Below the pieces are notes generated by a model that did no database searches, was not told where the DNA came from, and was given only the letters and a program-made list of their open reading frames with translations. From positions 1-38,099 of the forward strand of contig UROM01000005.1 in the NCBI GenBank assembly GCA_900549455.1: DNA of 38,099 bases. The letters run 5' to 3'. Positions 1 to 9,987 of this stretch are shown here, one piece after another; the first letter of the stretch is position 1, and each line of letters starts with the position of its first letter. The DNA is from an uncultured Collinsella sp. (GTDB lineage: Bacteria > Actinomycetota > Coriobacteriia > Coriobacteriales > Coriobacteriaceae). A program made the translations under genes and the position numbers.

Positions 1-48
1 TCTACACTTATGCGATCGTCGGCAGCGTCAGATGTGTATAAGAGACAG
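1..48 (+). other. Illumina Nextera i5 adapter left on contig end (artefact)
   Basis: Bases 16-29 plus 30-48 are exactly the Nextera read-1 transposase adapter: TCGTCGGCAGCGTC followed by AGATGTGTATAAGAGACAG. Bases 1-7 (TCTACAC) are the end of the P5 flow-cell primer, so bases 8-15 (TTATGCGA) are the 8-base i5 index; from memory this is Nextera XT index S522. Genomic sequence begins at 49. Any reading frame crossing this point, for example one beginning MCIRDR at 32, is an artefact. The true contig is therefore cut inside purD. Confidence 0.98.
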
Positions 49-421
49 GGTCATGCTCGCCTGCGCCAACTGCGAGCTTGATCAGATTGAGCTCGATTGG
101 CGTGACAAGTGGGCTGTGGCTGTTGTCCTGACGAGCGCGGGCTACCCCGGCAGCTACGAGAAGGGCAAAGTCATCACCGGCATCGCCGACGCCGAGGCCA
201 TGGAGAACGTGACCGTGTACCATGCCGGCACCGCCGTGGTGGACGGTCAGCTCGTGACCAACGGTGGCCGAGTGCTTGCCGTGACCGCGCTGGGCGATAC
301 GTTTGAGAACGCTCGCAACCTTGCCTACGAGGCCTGCGAGAAGATTGATTTTGAGGGCAAGACCCTGCGTCATGACATCGGTCTGCGCGCGCTGCGTGGC
401 CGCGACGCCTGGGATGCCTAA
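49..421 (+). CDS. purD: Phosphoribosylamine-glycine ligase, C-terminal part (5' truncated)
   Basis: This is the last ~123 codons of GAR synthetase, which joins phosphoribosylamine and glycine with ATP in purine synthesis. The frame enters at base 50 and stops at TAA 419-421. The visible part is the C-terminal domain closing the ATP-grasp fold: a segment with SAGYPGSYEKG, then YHAGTA, LVTNGGRVLAVTALG and the end DIGLRAL, all in the order typical of PurD. The ATP-grasp core and start codon are missing because the contig ends in sequencing adapter. The Nudix gene follows after about 20 bases and may be co-transcribed. The family call is secure; whether the gene is intact in the organism cannot be seen. 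Confidence 0.93.
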
Positions 422-442
422 AGTCCGAGAGGAATGAGACGG

Positions 443-1138
443 ATGGACGAGAAGAACGAAGAGCTCGTGGACGCGCAGATCGTCGAAGAGGACAGCCGCA
501 TGTATGGGCACGCCGAGGGCGAGCCTGGTGGCGAGGTCGCTGACGAGCCGTCGCTGGTGCCGGGCGACGACGACCCGCACGATGCCGAGCTGCACGAGAA
601 GATTCTTTCGGAGGAGTGTGCCTGGAAGGGCAAGATCCTCGACGTCCACCGTCTTGAGGTTGAGCTGCCCAACGGTCACCGCAGCGCCCGCGATATCGTT
701 CGCCATCCGGGTGCGGCGGCCGTTGTGGCACTGACCGAGAGCGGCAAGATTGTACTGGTGCGTCAGTACCGCACCGCCATCGACCGCGTGACGGTCGAGA
801 TTCCCGCCGGCAAGCTCGATCCAGGCGAGGACCCGCTCGATTGCGCCAAGCGCGAGCTGCATGAGGAGACGGGCTTTAGGGCCGGTCGCATTCGCTTTTT
901 GACGTCGATTGTCACGTCCTGCGGCTTCTGTGACGAGATCATTCACATCTACCTGGCCACCAAGCTCGAGTTCGATGCACCCAACCCCGATGATGACGAG
1001 TTTGTCAACGTGGATCTGGTGCCGCTGCACGAGCTGATCGACGCCGTGCTCGACGGCAAGATCGAAGATGCCAAGACCGTCGTGGGCGCCTTGGCCTGCG
1101 ATAGCATCGCGCACCGCTTGGGCGGAGCCGATCTTTAA
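443..1138 (+). CDS. Nudix hydrolase, ADP-ribose pyrophosphatase type
   Basis: A 231-residue protein with a complete Nudix box (G-x5-E-x7-R-E-L-x-E-E-x-G-F) around residues 133-155, preceded by the YR(T) and EIPAGKL segments typical of ADP-ribose/nucleoside-diphosphate-sugar pyrophosphatases. It probably hydrolyses ADP-ribose to AMP and ribose 5-phosphate in the cytoplasm. An ATG also exists at 434, but GAGAGG at 427-432 lies only a base away from it and is correctly spaced for ATG 443, so 443 was chosen. The first ~60 residues are very acidic and not part of the Nudix fold; this extension is unusual and of unknown role. The gene sits 21 bases after purD. Substrate is inferred from family resemblance only. 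Confidence 0.88.
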   Translation: MDEKNEELVDAQIVEEDSRMYGHAEGEPGGEVADEPSLVPGDDDPHDAELHEKILSEECAWKGKILDVHRLEVELPNGHRSARDIVRHPGAAAVVALTESGKIVLVRQYRTAIDRVTVEIPAGKLDPGEDPLDCAKRELHEETGFRAGRIRFLTSIVTSCGFCDEIIHIYLATKLEFDAPNPDDDEFVNVDLVPLHELIDAVLDGKIEDAKTVVGALACDSIAHRLGGADL

Positions 1139-1177
1139 CGAGCGGGAATGATCCCGTAGGTTTGTGTAAGTCAGCGA

Positions 1178-1275
1178 AAGTGCTCCATTTGAGACAAGGT
1201 GGCCTAAAAGAGGAGGGAAGCGTATGGTTATACGCGACCGACGATTGAAGGCCAGATTGTCCAAATGGAGCACTT
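1178..1275. repeat. Long imperfect hairpin around an upstream SD-ATG of the ABC exporter
   Basis: Arms 1178-1204 and 1250-1275 pair over about 26 bases. The outer 14 bases (AAGTGCTCCATTTG against CAAATGGAGCACTT) are perfect, and the rest has a one-base bulge and two mismatches. The loop holds AGGAGGG (1211-1217), six bases before ATG 1224. That ATG is itself inside a 6-bp hairpin (GCGTAT 1220-1225 with ATACGC 1230-1235). It may be a translational control element or a small dispersed repeat; the sequence alone does not decide. Confidence 0.75.
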
Positions 1276-1322
1276 GCAGCGTCGAGACGAAACGCGGTTT
1301 GGTAAAACCGCGTAAGGTGATT

Positions 1323-3095
1323 ATGCTGAAAAGGTTTTTGTCTTATTACAAGCCCCAGATGGGGCTTTTTGTTGCCGATACTGTTTGCGCCCTGGTGCTT
1401 GCCGCCATTGACCTGGCGTTTCCCATTATCCTGCGCAATCTGACCGGCGGGCTCTTTACCCAGGGTCAGGCTGCTATTATGCAGGCGCTCGGTATGATCG
1501 CGGTTGGCCTGGTACTGATGTATGCCATCCGTTGTGCCTGTCGCTACTTTGTGAGTTACTGGGGCCACGTGATGGGTGCGCGCATGGAGTCCAAGATGCG
1601 CGAGGACCTGTTCGATCAATACGAGCGCTTTAGCTTTGCGTACTTCGATCGCAACAGCTCGGGTGACATGATGAGCCGCGTGGTCAACGACCTGTTCGAT
1701 ATCTGCGAGGCGGCACACCACGTGCCCGAGTGGATTATCATCTGCGGCATCGAGATCGTCGGCTCGTTTGTGATCCTCTTTGCTATTGCCCCGGTGCTGG
1801 CGCTTGCCATGGCCGTGGTGACGGCGGTGTTTGCGGTCATCATGTTTTGGCAGAACATGCGCATGCGCGAGGTCTTCAGCGACAACCGCAAAAAGATCAG
1901 CGGTATTAATGCTCAGCTGCAGGATTCGCTGGCAGGCATGCGCGTGGTCAAGAGCTTTGCGAACGAGGAAGCCGAGCGCTCCAAGTTCCGCGCCTCTAAC
2001 GACCGCTATCTTTCGTCCAAGGAGAATATGTATCACGCCATGGGCGTTTACACTGCGACGTATGGCCTGCTCTCGGGCGTGCTGTACGTGATCGTGGTGC
2101 TGCTGGGTGGTTGGCTGGTGGCGCAAGGCCAACTGCAGCCGGTCGATATGGCGACCTTCGCGCTCTACATTTCGCTGTTCTGCACTCCGCTCGAGACGCT
2201 TGTGAACTCGGCTGAGACGTATCAGAAGGCCATCGCCGGCTTTAAGCGCATGGACGAGGTGCTTTCGACCGCCCCGGATATCCAGGACAAGCCAGATGCC
2301 GCGGACCTGCAGGTGACGGCTGGCGCGGTTGAATATCGCGACGTGTGCTTTAGCTACGAGGATGTTGAGTTGGGCGATGGCGGCGCCGACGGACGCCCTG
2401 TTATCGACCACATGGACCTGTCTATCAAGCCCGGACAGACCATTGCCCTGGTTGGCCCCTCGGGCGGTGGCAAGTCCACAACGTGTTCGCTGCTGCCGCG
2501 CTTTTATGACGTGGCTGCTGGATCCATCAGCATCGACGGCCAGGACGTGCGCGACGTGACGCAACAGAGTCTGCGCCGCGCCATTGGCCTGGTGCAGCAG
2601 GATGTCTATCTGTTTGACGGTACGATTGGCGAGAACATCGCCTACGGCAGGCCAGGCGCCACGGCAGAAGAGGTCGCCGAGGCCGCTCACCGCGCCAATA
2701 TCGACGCCTTCATTGAGTCGCTGCCGCAGGGCTACGACACGGTCGTGGGCGAGCGCGGCAGCCGTCTTTCGGGCGGCCAGAAGCAGCGCGTAGCCATTGC
2801 GCGCGTGTTTCTCAAGAACCCCAAGATCCTGATCCTGGACGAGGCGACGAGCGCCTTGGATAACGAGAGCGAGGAGGCAGTGCAGGAGTCGCTCGAGCGC
2901 CTGGCGCGCGGTCGCACCACGATCATCATCGCCCACCGTCTCTCGACCATTAAACATGCCGACGAGATTGCGACCGTCGAGCATGGTCGCGTTGTGGAAC
3001 GTGGCACGCATGAGCAGCTTCTCGCCCGTGGCGGCACCTATGCCCGTTACTATCGAATGCAGTTCGAAGGTGCGCGTGCGCACGAGCTCGACTGA
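1323..3095 (+). CDS. ABC exporter half-transporter (TM domain fused to ATPase)
   Basis: A 590-residue inner-membrane half-transporter of the MsbA/MdlB/LmrA class, expected to work as a dimer exporting a lipid, drug or peptide. The first ~300 residues are a six-helix ABC transmembrane domain. The ATPase domain shows Walker A GPSGGGKST (about residue 378), Q-loop QQDVYLF, signature LSGGQKQR (about 481), Walker B ILILDEATSALD (about 501) and the switch His in AHRLS (about 536). All catalytic residues are present. Start 1323 is used because it directly precedes a normal exporter N-terminus (LKRFLSYYKP) and has AAGGTGA upstream. An in-frame ATG at 1224 has a stronger Shine-Dalgarno but would add 33 basic residues with no family match, and it lies in a hairpin. 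Only one half-transporter is visible, so it is probably a homodimer. Confidence 0.92.
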   Translation: MLKRFLSYYKPQMGLFVADTVCALVLAAIDLAFPIILRNLTGGLFTQGQAAIMQALGMIAVGLVLMYAIRCACRYFVSYWGHVMGARMESKMREDLFDQYERFSFAYFDRNSSGDMMSRVVNDLFDICEAAHHVPEWIIICGIEIVGSFVILFAIAPVLALAMAVVTAVFAVIMFWQNMRMREVFSDNRKKISGINAQLQDSLAGMRVVKSFANEEAERSKFRASNDRYLSSKENMYHAMGVYTATYGLLSGVLYVIVVLLGGWLVAQGQLQPVDMATFALYISLFCTPLETLVNSAETYQKAIAGFKRMDEVLSTAPDIQDKPDAADLQVTAGAVEYRDVCFSYEDVELGDGGADGRPVIDHMDLSIKPGQTIALVGPSGGGKSTTCSLLPRFYDVAAGSISIDGQDVRDVTQQSLRRAIGLVQQDVYLFDGTIGENIAYGRPGATAEEVAEAAHRANIDAFIESLPQGYDTVVGERGSRLSGGQKQRVAIARVFLKNPKILILDEATSALDNESEEAVQESLERLARGRTTIIIAHRLSTIKHADEIATVEHGRVVERGTHEQLLARGGTYARYYRMQFEGARAHELD

Positions 3096-3114
3096 TTGAT
3101 ATGACAGGAAGTAT

Positions 3115-4080
3115 ATGGCTGAGAAGAACCCTTTGACTCCGGAAGAAGTGACGGAGTTATTCTCCGAGATCGACGCATCCGGCGTTTTGGATCCGACGCT
3201 TGCCAAAAAGCGCACCGAGCGCATGCGCGAAAAAGAGGCTGCTGCCAAGCGCGGCGACAAGGCGGCGCTGGCGCAGCTTCGCAGCGAAGATCGCGCAAGC
3301 CAGACAAAGCAGATTGACCCGCTGTCCGAGGACGACCCTTCGGGCTCGCAGGTGAGCCATACCATTACGAAGACCGCCATGGCTGTGGTCATCGGCATCC
3401 TTGTGCTGATTGTGGGCATGCAGATCGGCTACGGCGTGATGCGCCGTCTGAATACCGCCAATCTGTCCGAGAGTGTTTCGGTCGATACCGTTTCTACAGC
3501 ACTCAAGGGTGGACTCGAGTGGGGCAACGGCTTTACGCAGTTCCCGCTCGACTTTAGCGTCGACGAGGCGGACGAGCGCACGGGCACGGTCGAGGTAACG
3601 GTGTTGGACACATCGTCTGCCAACGAGCTCGAGCTGCTGTCCAACGGGCAGATTCAGGCTGCGGCACTTGCGACCAACGCGTTGCTCAACGATAAGATCG
3701 ACCGCGTGGTGTACAACGTGCACGCCTATATCGATGGGGACAGCAGGATCCAGCACGATTCCTTCTTTGGCATGTTTCCTGCTCAGGGGCACCAGAGCGC
3801 CATCCTGACGTTCGTCTGGACCAAGAGCTCGTCCAATGCCACGAATATCGACTGGAAGATGAGCATCGTAAGCATGGACGACACCATTGCCGAGCGCATT
3901 CAAAAACAGGTGAACTCGGTTTCGTCGCTGATCGAGGACCCGGCGGTGAGCCAGACCAAGATTGACGAGGAAAAGGCCGAACGCGACCTGGAGCATCGTC
4001 TGCATGGCCGCGAGATTTTCCGCGGCGGCAAGCCCGATCGCGCACCGTCCGATCTGCTGGAGCAGGGCAAGCAAAAGTAG
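3115..4080 (+). CDS. Single-pass membrane protein of unknown function
   Basis: A 321-residue protein that I do not recognise. Residues 1-82 are charged and helix-prone (many E, K, R, and an acidic start), so they are probably cytoplasmic. A clear transmembrane segment follows at about 83-107 (TKTAMAVVIGILVLIVGMQI). The remaining ~210 residues are soluble and mixed alpha/beta, with no Cys, and a positively charged C-terminal tail. It starts at ATG 3115 behind AGGAAG, 19 bases after the ABC exporter, and ends in a strong terminator at 4103-4143. It is therefore likely the last gene of the exporter transcript and might be an accessory protein, but no function can be assigned. Confidence 0.8.
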   Translation: MAEKNPLTPEEVTELFSEIDASGVLDPTLAKKRTERMREKEAAAKRGDKAALAQLRSEDRASQTKQIDPLSEDDPSGSQVSHTITKTAMAVVIGILVLIVGMQIGYGVMRRLNTANLSESVSVDTVSTALKGGLEWGNGFTQFPLDFSVDEADERTGTVEVTVLDTSSANELELLSNGQIQAAALATNALLNDKIDRVVYNVHAYIDGDSRIQHDSFFGMFPAQGHQSAILTFVWTKSSSNATNIDWKMSIVSMDDTIAERIQKQVNSVSSLIEDPAVSQTKIDEEKAERDLEHRLHGREIFRGGKPDRAPSDLLEQGKQK

Positions 4081-4102
4081 TCCGCAGCCATATAGAACGA
4101 TG

Positions 4103-4143
4103 TCATCCCGCGTGAGTCACAAGACCACGCGGGATGATTTTTT
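4103..4143 (+). terminator. Rho-independent terminator
   Basis: A perfect 12-bp stem (TCATCCCGCGTG 4103-4114 with CACGCGGGATGA 4126-4137) is followed directly by TTTTTT. It closes the ABC exporter/membrane protein transcript and separates it from carAB. Confidence 0.93.
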
Positions 4144-4239
4144 AATCCCCGTCCTGGAAAAATCATTATGCATAGGAAGTCATAATTATCATTTTGTAAA
4201 CAATTCTATGTAATTAATGCCATGGGCGATGCTTGCGGT

Positions 4240-4245
4240 TAGAAT
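4240..4245 (+). promoter_or_regulatory. Possible carA promoter -10 element
   Basis: TAGAAT at 4240-4245 lies about 20 bases before the PyrR motif, which would place the RNA start near 4252 just ahead of the structured leader. No convincing -35 hexamer is 16-18 bases upstream. The call rests mainly on position. Confidence 0.35.
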
Positions 4246-4265
4246 ACCGCGAGGCCTAACTGCAC

Positions 4266-4299
4266 ACCTTTAAGCCGGTCCTGTGAGACCGGGAAGGAG
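4266..4299 (+). promoter_or_regulatory. PyrR-binding leader hairpin sequestering the carA ribosome binding site
   Basis: ACCTTTAAG is followed by the upper stem CCGGTC (4275-4280), the hexaloop CTGTGA (4281-4286) and GACCGG (4287-4292), then GAAGGAG. The lower stem pairs CCTT (4267-4270) with AAGG (4294-4297), leaving an asymmetric bulge. This is the shape and loop (purine-rich U/C-C-x-G-U-G-A-G) of actinobacterial PyrR RNA sites. Here the 3' strand of the lower stem is the Shine-Dalgarno of carA, so PyrR bound with UMP should block translation initiation directly, without an attenuator. No pyrR gene is in the window, so the regulator is inferred. Confidence 0.82.
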
Positions 4300-4303
4300 A
4301 ACT

Positions 4304-5749
4304 ATGGCGAACAACCATATTGCGGGCGCTGCCGCCCGCACCATCGCGCCCAGTGAATTGTGCCAGCGTATGCTGGCTAAAACCAGTAAGGGCGCCTGCG
4401 GTCCCTGCATCCTGTACCTTGAGGATGGGACCATTTTTTATGGCCGTGCATGTGGTGCCGAGGGTACCGCAACCGGCGAGGTCTGCTTTAACACGTCGCT
4501 CGAGGGCTACTTTGAGGTCATGACCGATCCGAGCTATGCCGGCCAAATCGTAACCATGACTTATCCGCAGATCGGCAACTACGGCATTGACGAGACCGAC
4601 GTCCAGTCGGCCTTCCCCGGTGACACCGCTCGCCCCGCGAGTGCTCCCGCCATGCGTGGCATGGTCGTCCACGACATGTGCGCCACGCCTTCTAACTGGC
4701 GCTCGGCCGTCAGCGTGCCGGAGTATCTGCGTGCCCACGGCATCGTTGCTATCGAGGGCGTCGACACCCGCGCTCTTGTGCGCCACCTGCGCGACAACGG
4801 TTCCAAGATGGGCATTATCTCGACGGAAATCTTTGACGTCGACGAGCTTGCCGAGCGCCTGTCCGCCGCGCCCACGCTGGTGGGCGAGAACCTGGTCAAG
4901 ACCGTGAGCTGCCCTGAGCCCCATGCCTTTGCTGCGAGCGACCTGCCCGCCGAGCATAATTTTGCGCTGGCTCCTGCCGCCCCCGCCCGCCACAGCGTGG
5001 TCGCGTACGACTGCGGTGTCAAGCGCGGCATCCTGGAGGGCCTGGTCCGTGCCGGCTGCGACCTCACCGTCGTGCCGTGGGATACGCCCGCGCGTCAGGT
5101 GCTCGACATGAATCCCGACGGCGTCTTTTTGTCCAACGGCCCCGGCGACCCCGATGCCGTGGTGGAGACCTACGAGCAGGTGCAGCAGCTGATCGGCAAG
5201 GTGCCGGTCTTTGGTATTTGCCTCGGTCACCAGATGATCAGCTTGGCATGCGGCGCCCAGATGGAAAAGCTCAAATTCGGTCACCGTGGCGGCAACCAGC
5301 CGGTTATGAATCTGGTCAGCCGCCGCGTGGAGATTACCGCGCAAAACCACGGCTTCGGACTGCTGTTCCCCAGCTTGGGCAAGCTTGTCCCCGAGCTTTC
5401 GGGCGGCGAGACCGAGCACGCGGTCGATGGCGATCTGCGCATCTGGGTACGCCGCGGTATCGCGCCGGTCGTGATGAACGAGCGCTTTGGCCGCATTCGC
5501 CTGACACACGTGAATCTCAATGATGGCACCGCCGAGGGCATCCAGCTGCTCGACGCGCCGTGCTTCTCGGTCCAGTACCATCCCGAGGCCTCGCCTGGCC
5601 CCACCGATGCCCACTATCTCTTTACCGCCTTTACGCAACTCATGGACGGCGAGGAAAACTATCTGGACATCGATACCGCCAAGGACCGCCTTGCCGGCTG
5701 GAATTTCGCCGACGGTGGTTCCGCCGCGACCGAGACCGAGGAGAACTAA
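4304..5749 (+). CDS. carA: Carbamoyl phosphate synthase small (glutaminase) subunit
   Basis: A 481-residue amidotransferase subunit that hydrolyses glutamine and channels ammonia to CarB, making carbamoyl phosphate for pyrimidines and arginine. The N-terminal CPSase small-chain domain includes [23 protein letters not shown], and the class I glutaminase domain has nucleophile Cys306 in GICLGHQ and the partners His426 and Glu428 in [10 protein letters not shown]. Start ATG 4304 is set by GAAGGAGA at 4293-4300; a GTG at 4283 lies inside the PyrR hairpin and was rejected. The protein is about 100 residues longer than typical CarA (E. coli 382). It has an N-terminal extension of ~30 residues, a C-terminal tail, and an insertion of ~40 residues between QNHGFGL and THVNLNDGT, close to the active site. 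carB starts one base after its stop. Confidence 0.96.
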   Translation: MANNHIAGAAARTIAPSELCQRMLAKTSKGACGPCILYLEDGTIFYGRACGAEGTATGEVCFNTSLEGYFEVMTDPSYAGQIVTMTYPQIGNYGIDETDVQSAFPGDTARPASAPAMRGMVVHDMCATPSNWRSAVSVPEYLRAHGIVAIEGVDTRALVRHLRDNGSKMGIISTEIFDVDELAERLSAAPTLVGENLVKTVSCPEPHAFAASDLPAEHNFALAPAAPARHSVVAYDCGVKRGILEGLVRAGCDLTVVPWDTPARQVLDMNPDGVFLSNGPGDPDAVVETYEQVQQLIGKVPVFGICLGHQMISLACGAQMEKLKFGHRGGNQPVMNLVSRRVEITAQNHGFGLLFPSLGKLVPELSGGETEHAVDGDLRIWVRRGIAPVVMNERFGRIRLTHVNLNDGTAEGIQLLDAPCFSVQYHPEASPGPTDAHYLFTAFTQLMDGEENYLDIDTAKDRLAGWNFADGGSAATETEEN

Positions 5750-5750
5750 C

Positions 5751-9065
<3,315 letters not shown>

Positions 9066-9077
9066 GTTGAACTGTCC

Positions 9078-9162
9078 GGCCGGGGCGGGAAGCGGACACT
9101 TTCTCTCGGAAACTGGGCTTCGCGAAGTTTTCCGAGAGAAAGGACCGCCTCCCGCCCCGGCC
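9078..9162. repeat. Long hairpin P1 downstream of carB
   Basis: An 85-base palindrome. The outer arms 9078-9095 and 9145-9162 (GC-rich) pair over 18 bases with one mismatch. An inner 44-base core at 9099-9142 (CTTTCTCTCGG ... CCGAGAGAAAG) forms a second long stem closing on CTTCGCGAAG. It lies 12 bases after the carB stop, has no T-run, and is an inverted copy of the core in P3 at 9335-9378. It could be a 3'-end protector, an RNase III site, or a mobile palindromic element. Confidence 0.9.
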
Positions 9163-9232
9163 TGCGGTGACTCGGCTGCACCGTGTGCTGCCGAAGGGGC
9201 TTTGCGCGATGACTAGGGCTAAATAGAAAATG

Positions 9233-9274
9233 AGTGTGGGCCCTGCCGTTCGTTCGAACGGCAGGGCCCACACT
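9233..9274. repeat. Perfect 20-bp inverted repeat P2
   Basis: Arms 9233-9252 and 9255-9274 (AGTGTGGGCCCTGCCGTTCG and its exact complement) are separated by only two bases. TAATAATT follows on the plus strand and CATTTTCTATTT on the minus strand, so it may act as a weak two-way terminator. It sits between the related hairpins P1 and P3. Confidence 0.9.
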
Positions 9275-9320
9275 AATAATTCAGCCAACGTACGTCATAG
9301 CAATCCCCGGTAGGTCGCAG

Positions 9321-9392
9321 GGTGGCGGCTGAGCCTTTCTCTCGGGAAACTTCGCGAAGCCCAGTTCCCGAGGGAAAGGCACAGCCGCCACC
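9321..9392. repeat. Long hairpin P3 upstream of purE
   Basis: Arms 9321-9350 and 9363-9392 pair over about 28 bases with two mismatches. The inner 44 bases (9335-9378) are 41/44 identical to the reverse complement of the P1 core (9099-9142), while the outer arm (GGTGGCGGCTG) is unrelated to the P1 outer arm but again self-complementary. It ends about 95 bases before the purE start and contains no reading frame of note. Confidence 0.9.
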
Positions 9393-9418
9393 ACAAAGAC
9401 CGCAGGGACGGGAGCAGC

Positions 9419-9437
9419 TATACTACTATCAGTAGTT
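9419..9437 (+). promoter_or_regulatory. Candidate purE promoter -10 with overlapping dyad
   Basis: TATACT (9419-9424) could be a -10 element. It overlaps a perfect dyad ACTACT-ATC-AGTAGT (9422-9436), which is the right size for an operator. No good -35 is visible, so this is a position-based suggestion. Confidence 0.4.
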
Positions 9438-9487
9438 AAGGGTCGCGGATCCGCCGCGTCGCCGCTCTCAACAGGAGGTCTTTGTTT

Positions 9488-9952
9488 ATGGCAGATCAAA
9501 AGCCGGTTGTCGGGATCATCATGGGTTCCAAGTCCGATCTGGGCGTTATGGAAGGCTGCACTGCCGAGCTCGAGGCGCTTGGTGTGCCCTATGAGCTTGT
9601 CATTGCGAGCGCGCACCGCACGCCGGCAAAGGTCCACGAGTGGGCTTCGACTGCTGCCGATCGCGGCATTAAAGTGATTATCGCCGCCGCCGGTAAGGCC
9701 GCTCACTTGGGTGGTGTCGTGGCTGCCTTTACGCCGCTGCCGGTTGTCGGCGTGCCCATGAAGACGAGCGACCTGGGTGGTATGGATTCGCTGCTGTCGA
9801 TGGTGCAGATGCCTTCGGGCGTGCCCGTGGCCTGCGTTGCCATCAACGGCGCCAAGAACGCCGCCATCTATGCCACGCAGATTCTTGGCGCCTGCGACCC
9901 CGAGTACCGCAAGGTTATCGAGAAGATGAAGCAGGAGATGGCCGACGCCTAA
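9488..9952 (+). CDS. purE: N5-carboxyaminoimidazole ribonucleotide mutase (PurE)
   Basis: A 154-residue PurE that interconverts N5-CAIR and CAIR (or carboxylates AIR, if class II) in purine synthesis. Motifs seen are GIIMGSKSDLGVM at the N-terminus, the conserved SAHRTP segment (His for proton transfer), AAGKAAHLGG and QMPSGVPVACVAINGAKNAA. ATG 9488 is chosen because AGGAGG at 9473-9478 is nine bases upstream; the in-frame TTG at 9482 is too close. purK is not in the window, so the carboxyl source cannot be told. It is followed by the sortase gene after 35 bases, an unusual neighbour. Confidence 0.95.
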   Translation: MADQKPVVGIIMGSKSDLGVMEGCTAELEALGVPYELVIASAHRTPAKVHEWASTAADRGIKVIIAAAGKAAHLGGVVAAFTPLPVVGVPMKTSDLGGMDSLLSMVQMPSGVPVACVAINGAKNAAIYATQILGACDPEYRKVIEKMKQEMADA

Positions 9953-9987
9953 GCGGCTTGCCACCTTATCTGCAATAGAGGAGAAAT

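Noticed and set aside
32..421. Complete small gene starting at ATG 32
   Set aside because: The start lies within the sequencing adapter; the real gene is the truncated purD.
1005..3419. Long minus-strand open frames opposite ABC, carB, purF-purM and other genes (for example 5640-9056, 13064-15760)
   Set aside because: They are antisense shadows typical of high-GC coding DNA: the plus-strand proteins have full family motifs, while the antisense products have none and no ribosome binding sites.
4304..5749. Intein in CarA to explain the extra length
   Set aside because: The insertion is only ~40 residues and has no splicing-block motifs.
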